Shown one piece after another: positions 58,801 through 64,000 of a stretch of 64,000 nt of DNA. The position numbers and the translations under genes are program-made. Numbering within the stretch: position 1 is the stretch's first letter; every line of letters begins with the position of its first letter. The stretch lies in assembly GCA_028622995.1 (NCBI GenBank), contig JAJQJQ010000002.1:6386001-6450000 (forward strand). Direction: 5' to 3'. The notes under the pieces were generated by a model. That model was not told the DNA's origin. It saw only the letters and a program-made list of their open reading frames with translations, and did no database searches. Source of the DNA: Panagrolaimus kolymaensis. Lineage: Eukaryota; Nematoda; Chromadorea; Rhabditida; Panagrolaimidae.

Positions 58801-60366
58801 CGTCAAGACCCTTCAAAATAAACATCGTTGACAAAGTTAACAAATGTCGTGATTGTGGTGGAGCACCGCATCGATTCCAAGATCGTTGTCCAGCAAAGAA
58901 TATGAGATGTTATCGTTGCAATGTAATTGGACATTTTTCTCGTGTATGCCCACGTACAGGTTGTCGTGGAGGTAATAATTATAATGATTCACGTACAGGT
59001 TGTCGTGGTAGTAATTATGGTAATGTTTCACGTACAGGTAGTCGTGAATATATTCGTCAAAGTCCATGTACAGGTCGTCATGGTAATGCTTCGCGTACAG
59101 GTCGTCGTGAAGATGGTTCATCTTCTAGGGAAGGTGATAAAGGATATGTACAACACGTATGCCAAGTAACATCAGGAGCTGATGCGAAGCAACAAGAATA
59201 CATTCCTCCAACGTTTATCGAATGTCAAGTAAACAATCGTCGTGTAAGACTTCAGCATGATACTGGAGCGGCAGTAACTGTGGTCAATAAGAAGGTGTGG
59301 TGTGCTTTGGGAAAACCAAAGTTACGAGAAGCAGCTTTTGATCTAGCAAGTTATTTTGGTCGTAAAATTCCTATTCTCGGTGGATGCACCGTTGATGTTA
59401 AAATCAAACATGAATCGAAGCCGCTGTATCTCACTGTTGTTAAACATGGATCAAACTTGCTTGGTAGAAACTGGATAAGTTTCTTGAACTTGTGTAAAGA
59501 TGATGAAGTTCCACAACGAACGATGTATCTGAACAGAATCGAAGTCGTTCAACAGCGACAAAAGAAAGTCTTGAAGCTTGAAAAGCTGCATGAGGATCTT
59601 GTGCAAGAGAAACAAAAGCAAGTGAAAAAACTGCATCGTAATAAGCTTGATATACCTGGTGCGGGTGTTAAACAAAGTTTTTATTTATGTAAGCGTAGGA
59701 GAAAGGAAAAGCAAAGTGAACAGCATAGTGATTGGGAAGCTCGAAAATTCGTAGGATACTACGATTGCTCAACCAAATATGAAGTCTGTAAAGCAAGACT
59801 TGGTGCAAGTCGAGCTACTTATCAAGGGTCAAAAGCTGATCAACGTATGAAAGAAGAGCCACCCGAAATGGACTATAGTTGTAAGGGGATTACAACTAAG
59901 GGAAGGTGATGAAGCAAATTGCCGCAAAGTATGGCTTTATGGAACTAATGAAGAATAGCGAGAGCAGCGAAGCTCCAGCCTAAAAACTTTTGATTGCCTT
60001 TCACTTTAGCCACTTTCTTTATCCGTTACTTTTGTACCCTTGTCTGTGTTTGTGCCAGCTGATAGCTGCTTAATAAATATTATTGTTATTTATCATCGCC
60101 TAAACAAACCGCTGCCTTAGCAGTTCCAAGTGACCTTTTTCCCTCACTCACCGAAATACGATTGGATCATAAGGAACGAAAGAACATTTATAATTCATGC
60201 TTCGTATTTCTTTCCATTCACGAGCATATGAACCAAGACTCTTGTTCTTTAAAGAAGTTACAAATGGATGGTGAGCAAAGCTTGGAAGGACGCTTGAAAC
60301 TAAAAATATTTCTTTAAAAAGAGAGAAAAGATTTTTTTAAGGAAAGCTACCTTGATTGGTGTTCAT
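55829..60366 (-). CDS. Protein tyrosine phosphatase, non-receptor type (313 aa)
   Basis: Six exons join in phase: 60366..60351, 60299..60152, 57409..57050, 56879..56727, 56677..56596 and 56011..55829. The PTP domain is complete: R-EWKEIRSMNYKC near residue 30; G-T-R-V-K-L; V-Y-A-V-QGPKDETTSDFWLMV; C-A-E-YWP; QLQYLNWPDHSIPTR (WPD loop); I-HCSAGIGRTG (P-loop, assembled across the intron as GG|A); Q-loop Gln in HGFVQEFQQYIFLH. It is expected to dephosphorylate phosphotyrosine in the cytosol; many nematode PTPs of this compact size are germline or sperm genes. Cys, Arg and WPD Asp are all present, so it should be active. Intron 2 (57410-60151) contains a complete LTR element in the opposite orientation. 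The segment between the exons is otherwise short. Confidence 0.9.
57692..57907 (+). repeat. 5' LTR
   Basis: 216 bp, TG...CA ends; contains AATAAATATT near its 3' part, a possible polyadenylation signal. One base different from the 3' LTR. Confidence 0.95.
58224..58799 (+). CDS. gag: Retrotransposon Gag (capsid region)
   Basis: ATG at 58224 to TGA at 58797, 191 aa. Capsid-type retrotransposon Gag pattern: WPPQPYHGNVRFEVWEMQLN, D-K-V-A-SLLQHIG, E-K-I-I-D-W-T, L-V-R-S-M-F, RMKLFNEKQQPDQSVQDYFS, E-E-H-G-V-F-A-I-L-RGLENDKLREYM. It forms the particle shell that packages element RNA. The TGA is followed in the same frame by more coding sequence (nucleocapsid and protease), so either read-through or a single nonsense mutation separates them. 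Confidence 0.85.
   Translation: MTGDDQKAIPSVGSTVWPPQPYHGNVRFEVWEMQLNLYIRSRGLTSDIDKVASLLQHIGIENCEKIIDWTSDGKPEAMKYNELIVLVRSMFTKKPNLFSLRMKLFNEKQQPDQSVQDYFSHMAQLLDQCKMQDMTAEEHGVFAILRGLENDKLREYMMMPSHDLSTMDGARNIATSFEQSQEAAKELRGDD
58800..59909 (+). CDS. pro: Nucleocapsid-protease part of retrotransposon polyprotein
   Basis: Same frame as gag, open from after the TGA at 58797 (first ATG 58902) to TGA 59907-59909, which is made of the first three bases of the 3' LTR. Two CCHC-like knuckles: C-R-D-C-G-G-A-P-H-R-F-Q-D-R-C and CYRCNVIGHFSRVC. Then about five degenerate units of S-R-T-G-(C/S/R)-R-(G/E), a basic RNA-binding-type tail. Then a retropepsin: VRLQHDTGAAVTVVNKK (catalytic D-T-G), I-L-G-G, L-LGRNWIS. 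The last 150 residues are Lys-rich and coiled, with E-ARKFVGYYDCSTKYEV that may be a remnant of an integrase C terminus. No RT motif (Y-x-D-D) anywhere. Confidence 0.8.
   Translation, partial: TSRPFKINIVDKVNKCRDCGGAPHRFQDRCPAKNMRCYRCNVIGHFSRVCPRTGCRGGNNYNDSRTGCRGSNYGNVSRTGSREYIRQSPCTGRHGNASRTGRREDGSSSREGDKGYVQHVCQVTSGADAKQQEYIPPTFIECQVNNRRVRLQHDTGAAVTVVNKKVWCALGKPKLREAAFDLASYFGRKIPILGGCTVDVKIKHESKPLYLTVVKHGSNLLGRNWISFLNLCKDDEVPQRTMYLNRIEVVQQRQKKVLKLEKLHEDLVQEKQKQVKKLHRNKLDIPGAGVKQSFYLCKRRRKEKQSEQHSDWEARKFVGYYDCSTKYEVCKARLGASRATYQGSKADQRMKEEPPEMDYSCKGITTKGR
59907..60122 (+). repeat. 3' LTR
   Basis: 216 bp, one mismatch from the 5' LTR. Ends at 60122, followed by the target-site duplication GTTCC, which leaves 23 nt to the splice donor (GT at 60151-60150) of phosphatase exon 2. 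Confidence 0.95.
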
Positions 60367-60949
60367 TTTTTATCAAACAAAAATTTAAGAGATTGAGCAA
60401 AAAGATAACCAAAGAATAGAATTTGATGGACTTTAAGAAGCTTAAAGTGATTTATAAGAATTTAGGAGGAAAATAAATGCTTTGACTAATTTATTTAATG
60501 CTAATGTAATGGAATTCTTTAAATGAAAATCTTATTTTTGAAGCTTCCTAAAAGCCTTTTTGCTTCCCTTTCATCAACAAAAAATGATGATTCATTCTTT
60601 TTTTAAAGCCAAAAGCGATCACAGAATAAATCATTCCTTTGAAATTTTTGTATCGATATTAGATTCATTTGCCCAAATATGTAAATTATTGATTAAAAAA
60701 ACCAATGCTTCAGTATTTATCTTTGAAACATTTCATTATCGCCCTTCATTTTTCTCAAACGACGTTGCTGTTTTTTGCATGCTTGCAACCTCAAAATTAA
60801 TGGATTCTTTGGTGCTTCATTAAAAAAAGATTCTAATTGGTCCAAATCGAGGTTTGATTTTAAATTTAACATTACTTTTAGCAATTTAAAGAGATTATGA
60901 AAAAATAAAGAAATATCGAATGTTTAACTTCCACTTGATATCCACAAAA
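60367..60949. other. Intergenic region, phosphatase upstream
   Basis: Contains the promoter of the phosphatase gene (minus) and, on the plus strand, the 5' side of the carboxylesterase relic. No independent ORF convincing. Confidence 0.4.
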
Positions 60950-61280
60950 ACGTATGGCCGAAGTATTTGTTGGTATTCAATTTGCAGATCCTCCACAGGA
61001 AAATTACGATTTGAAGTAAGTTTTTCTTTACTATTCTTACCTCCAAGTTTCTACTCATTCTTATTTTTGTTCCTCCCATAATAAGCATTTTTTAGAAACC
61101 TCAAAAGCCAGATAAATGGATGGAAACTCTTGAGTGTTAAAAACAAGCTTCGCCTGGAATTCAAAAAGTTCTTCCATGGTTTTAAAAATATTTTGGTAAT
61201 GAAGATTGCTTATATTTAAATACCACCGCTTCAACATGTGATTCACCTGATGTTAATGGATTTCATGTGATTTTTGTATT
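60950..61280 (+). pseudogene. Carboxylesterase relic
   Basis: Piece 1: VFVGIQFADPPQENYDLK then GTAAGT, matching the F-L-G-I-P-Y-A-x-P-P start of type-B carboxylesterases. Piece 2, after TTTTTTAG near 61095: KPQKPDKWMETLEC then TAA, and, in frame after a second stop, YFGNEDCLYLNTTASTCDS, the E-D-C-L-Y-L-N signature. At least two in-frame stops and a phase mismatch across the intron. No catalytic Ser region (G-x-S-x-G) found downstream before the two-hairpin element. Confidence 0.75.
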
Positions 61281-61596
61281 CAAGGTTAAAAGAAGTAAAT
61301 CAACATGCAAACAACACGGAAATAAATGGAAAGTTGATTGAAATGAATGGTTAGGCTATAGCTGCAGCCAAAAACAAAATTGATACAGATTTATCTTTCT
61401 CAACACTCAACGAGGCCGCTATACTTGCATTGTTTATAGAATTGTTTGCTAGAAATAATGGTATGTGTTTGAAAATGTATGGGGTTTTTTTCTTCATAAT
61501 TTTCGTGAGTTATTGGTGTATGTATGTTTATAATATTTTAGGCCACAAACTTCATTCATGCTACTACTAATACAACCTTATCACTTTCTTTGTGGA

Positions 61597-61722
61597 CTGC
61601 AACTTTAAAACTCAACCGCTGAAGAGCGTTGCAGATGGTTATTTTTAGTTTTATTTTCAAGGTTATCCGGTTGAGTTGGTTTAGAATTCTTCGTCTTGAT
61701 TCTAAACCAGCGAAATAACCTT
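61597..61722. ncRNA. Two-hairpin element, copy 2 (H/ACA-like?)
   Basis: Hairpin A: CTGCAAC (61597-61603) with GTTGCAG (61628-61634). Hairpin B: AAGGTTAT (61659-61666) with ATAACCTT (61715-61722), inner perfect 10-bp stem GGTTTAGAAT (61678-61687) with ATTCTAAACC (61699-61708). Unpaired segments CCGGTTGAGT, GCGAA and ACTCAACCGCT match copy 1, while paired ones covary. On the minus strand the order is hairpin, A-rich hinge with AnAnnA-type sequences (AAAATAAAACTA), hairpin, then TCCACAAAG, an ACA box 3 nt after the stem, as in H/ACA snoRNAs. The 3' hairpin pocket is lopsided, so the class is tentative. Confidence 0.5.
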
Positions 61723-62159
61723 GTAGTGATTAAAATTTTCTTATTTGTTATTTTTAATTTATTATGTTTGCTAATGTTTTTAATAATAAAGTTTTACTTT
61801 TGTTAAATTTGTTTTGTTATTTATTTTGGAAAGTTTTGAAATATGATTACATATTATAAAGAGTGTTTTTCAATTAAAACCAAAGGTGGGAAGTATTGAA
61901 AAAATATTGAAGGAAATTAAAAGAAAAGAATTTCCCATCCTCAATTAAAGGTTTTACTAACGAATGCCAAATTTTTTCACTCATTTTTTAAATTAAACGT
62001 TTTAACTCGACAAAAGCAAACGATAGGTATGTAAACAAAAAAAAAGTTTCTTCTTTGTTAGCAAAAAATCGAATGAAAAAACTTGGATATTTTAAAACTC
62101 CTTCAATTGAAATAAGCAACATAAGGAACATCAATAATTTAGCTCCATAAATTTCTTCA

Positions 62160-62503
62160 ACGTTTCAGCTTCCATTAATTTAATAAGACCATAGATGATG
62201 CAGCATTAATAATGTTCCAAAACCAAAGTTTTGACAATCCAAAAATTATAAAAAAGTCCATTAATTTTGCCTTAAAAATAAAGGACTTACAAATTCAAAT
62301 GGCTTTGTAAAAAAAGCTTATACAAAAGCAAGAAATTATGGTAAAAAAGCTACCAAAATTTTAAAAGTTTTTATTAAACTTACATTGAAGCTTTTTTTAT
62401 ATTTCGGATAATAAATGTTGGCATGATTTAATGAATGTCTTGGTAGGGCAAATTTACTGGTTAATGGTAGTGTGAAATAATCATTAGAGATGAGCGAGTC
62501 AAT
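62160..62503 (-). repeat. Dispersed repeat family, copy C
   Basis: Same orientation as copy A: CAGCATTAATAATGTTCCAAAACCAAAGTT-type start, GGACTTACAAATTCAAATGGC, ATAATAAATGTTGGCAT. It lacks the VNDENGQPSR part seen in A and B. On the minus strand it follows a second rpn-2 fragment, as copy B follows the first. Confidence 0.75.
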
Positions 62504-62504
62504 A

Positions 62505-62700
62505 AACCTTCTTCTCGTAATATAATTCGAAGTTGCGTGCTTCAGCGCTCATTATACCAGTATTAGTTGTTTCAGCATCTTCTGTACTAAAAAAAATTGA
62601 ATTTTAACTTTCTGGTTCACAATTCAAACGTGAACAATTAGCAGCTGCTGTTGTGGAAAAAGCAGTGGTCGTTGTTGAAGAGCTTGGTGTAGCATTGAAA
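62505..62700 (-). pseudogene. rpn-2: Second rpn-2 fragment
   Basis: Read on the minus strand: a Thr/Ser run (TTTTAFSTTAAA), N-CEPES-stop, then [21 protein letters not shown] and further GEE-like sequence degraded towards 62505. This matches the linker of the rpn-2 pseudogene at 53000-53170 (NNEPESSESS, STEDAETANTGKMSSEV). Only this short piece survives, joined to repeat copy C. Confidence 0.7.
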
Positions 62701-63132
62701 ACATTATTAAAACTGGATGAAAAACTGCCGTTTGTCAAAATTTTCAAAAGCGATATTTTTTTAACCTTTCCCATAGTGTTCAAGTTTTCAAAAAGTTTAG
62801 ACAAGTTTGCATTAAATTCAAAATTCGCGTATTTTTTTCCTCCCCATAAATTTGCTAGATAATTCTTTTTTAACCGGATACATTAAAAAACAAATATTTT
62901 AACGAAAATGTAAATTCTTTATCACCACATATATTTCATCAATTTTGAATCAAAAACTTTAAATCGGCTTCAATCGTTTAATCAATCATAAATAATCAAT
63001 GATTCCAAATTGAAAGGTAACAATGTTGGCTGCGAAATTATTACGCCAAAAGAATTTTTTGCTTTTTACTTTTTTGATTGTTACATTTTTTGTTTCAATG
63101 TAAAATACAGATTATGCAAAAAAAAAGATCAA
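62701..63132. other. Intergenic region
   Basis: AT-rich, between the rpn-2 fragment and the acidic-protein gene. No feature recognised. Confidence 0.4.
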
Positions 63133-63688
63133 TTATTTAGCAACCGAAACGATATTTTGATGAAGCGGAACTGAGTCCATTAAAGCATTCAATAATTCTG
63201 AAAACAAAGTTTTGTGTATCCAAAAATTATAAAAAAGTCCATTGAATTTTGCCTGAATATTTTGAGGACTTACAAATTCAAATGGCTTTGCGAAAGCTTT
63301 TACAAGCTTTAAACTTACCAGGTGTTGGAAGAGTATCTGAATCAATTGATACTTGAGAAGAAGTGCCATGAACATAATTTTCACCTTCGTCCTCTGCAAT
63401 TATTTTATCTAACCATTCATCTTCATCAACAAAAATATATGCATTATCACCATCTTCACCTTCTTCACTTTCAACAGCTTCATCAACAGCTTCACCAATA
63501 TCTTCACTTTCTTCACCACCTTCACCTTCAATCATTTCAACTTTATCAACGCTTGCTTCTTTATCAACTTCATCATAAATATATTGGTTTTTTTTATTCT
63601 TTAACATATCTTTGCCACGTTTTACAAACTTTTTATTTTCCCACCAAGTGGCATTAAAACCAAGAGTTAATTCTAAAAAACATTTCAT
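63133..63688 (-). CDS. Acidic protein of unknown function (144 aa)
   Basis: Two exons, 63688..63319 (ATG start, ends CCT G|GTAAGT) and 63197..63133 (after TTTTCAG), join at phase 1. Residues 1-40 are basic/aromatic (LGFNATWWENKKFVKRGKD), residues 50-110 are very acidic (E/D/G/S-rich: GEGGEESEDIGEAVDEAVES), followed by F-VDEDEWLDKIIAEDEGENY. The short second exon adds ELLNALMDSVPLHQNIVSVAK. No signal peptide; no domain recognised. The intron (63198-63318) is itself a copy of a dispersed repeat (copy D); unspliced, the frame would also be open in another register. An interaction or chaperone-type disordered protein is possible. Confidence 0.55.
63198..63318 (-). repeat. Dispersed repeat family, copy D (intron)
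   Basis: The 121-bp intron of the acidic-protein gene shares GCAAAGCCATTTGAATTTGT, AAGTCC, then AATTCAATGGACTTTTTTATAA, TTTTTGGAT and CAAAACTTTG with copies A-C. Its GT and AG ends function as splice sites here, whereas in the other copies the equivalent right end reads GGTTTTGGAA. Confidence 0.6.
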
Positions 63689-64000
63689 AAATAATTTATT
63701 TTATTGATTTTAGTCAAGTGAATGACTGATGATGAGCTTTGCTTTAAAAATATGGCTTCTCGTTTATTTATTTTCCTTTTCAAAAAATCAGAAAACATGA
63801 ACTAAAATCAATTCAAAAAAGTTTCTTTAATACTCTTAAATGGGAAAGTAATTTACCCAAAATGCGTCTAGCTATGAAAATAGAAGACAGTCTCATTTTT
63901 TTTATCACAAATTTTTAAAGAATTTTTGGTCCCTTATAATTAAAGTCCCTTCTTGACTTTCATCCAAAATGTAAAAATCCTTATTAAACCCAGACAAAAG
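63689..64000. other. Right-edge region
   Basis: Upstream of the acidic-protein gene; promoter presumably here. No ORF or repeat recognised. Confidence 0.4.

Larger units (their letters stand above)
57692..60122 (+). mobile_element. LTR retrotransposon, Ty3/gypsy-type, gag-protease only
   Basis: A complete 2,431-bp element: 216-bp LTRs at 57692-57907 and 59907-60122, starting TGATGAAGC and ending CCTTAGCA, with a 5-bp target-site duplication GTTCC (57687-57691 and 60123-60127). A likely primer-binding site TGGTGACGAGGTGCG starts 1 nt after the left LTR (complementary to a tRNA ...CCA end), and a purine tract AAGGGAAGG abuts the right LTR. The LTRs differ at one base (TACGCTTG versus TACCCTTG), so insertion is recent. 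Coding contains Gag, nucleocapsid zinc knuckles and a retropepsin; reverse transcriptase, RNase H and integrase are missing. It would need enzymes from a related full-length element. It lies in an intron of the minus-strand phosphatase gene. Confidence 0.95.

Noticed and set aside
58837..59121. 94-aa His/Tyr/Asp-rich minus-strand ORF with repeats
   Set aside because: Antisense of the Arg-Thr-Gly repeat of the retrotransposon.
1..64000. Operon clusters, tRNA genes, CRISPR or prophage
   Set aside because: Genes alternate in strand with long spacers, no cloverleaf B-box sequence was noticed, and no regularly spaced repeats or phage genes exist; the sequence is eukaryotic.

Overview
The window reads as nuclear DNA of a nematode. 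Coding regions are broken by short GT-AG introns (41 to 1000 bp) with T-rich TTTTAG/TTTTCAG acceptors. The identifiable proteins are nematode-flavoured: a small sperm-type MSP-domain protein, a tau-tubulin/CK1-type kinase, a worm chemoreceptor, EB modules and a dTDP-rhamnose pathway epimerase. Base composition is AT-rich. I cannot name the species. I saw no bacterial genes, tRNA, rRNA or CRISPR.

1-13 kb, mostly minus strand: a secreted protein running off the left edge; an RmlC-type epimerase (3 exons); an NXT1/p15 mRNA-export factor; an FG/N/Q-rich secreted protein; an MSP-domain protein (+); a 7TM chemoreceptor with a frameshift; a TTBK-like kinase (3 exons); a small secreted protein (+); and a second FG/N/Q-rich secreted protein (+) resembling the one at 3.5 kb.

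13.6-18.7 kb: about 5 kb of T-rich DNA with no convincing gene. It lies immediately 5' of the dominant gene.

18.7-35.0 kb (+): one giant gene of about 22 exons (one cassette) that I joined exon by exon in phase. It encodes about 3,850 residues: signal peptide, chitin-binding-like domain, about 44 six-cysteine EB-type modules (26 in one 5.65-kb exon), a Q/N-rich linker, an optional lustrin-like Cys domain and a C-terminal polysaccharide (chitin) deacetylase domain whose metal site looks incomplete. It resembles the C. elegans pharyngeal chitin-deacetylase-like proteins (F48E3.8/cda-2 type) and is probably an apical extracellular matrix or cuticle protein.

35.8-42.2 kb (+): a tiny Ala/Pro-rich secreted protein, GAR1 of the H/ACA snoRNP, repeats, and an unrecognised 7-exon gene.

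42-64 kb: gene-poor and rich in relics. It holds a MATH-BTB pseudogene, orphan exons, a Cys-rich repeat protein (49.7 kb), a 631-bp TIR element, an unprocessed rpn-2 (26S proteasome) pseudogene, four copies of a dispersed repeat, a carboxylesterase relic, two copies of a two-hairpin element with compensatory stem changes, and a complete tyrosine phosphatase gene (minus). One intron of the phosphatase gene carries a young 2.4-kb LTR retrotransposon that encodes only Gag, nucleocapsid and protease.

Exon joins come from reading splice signals and phase by eye. No alignments or searches were run.
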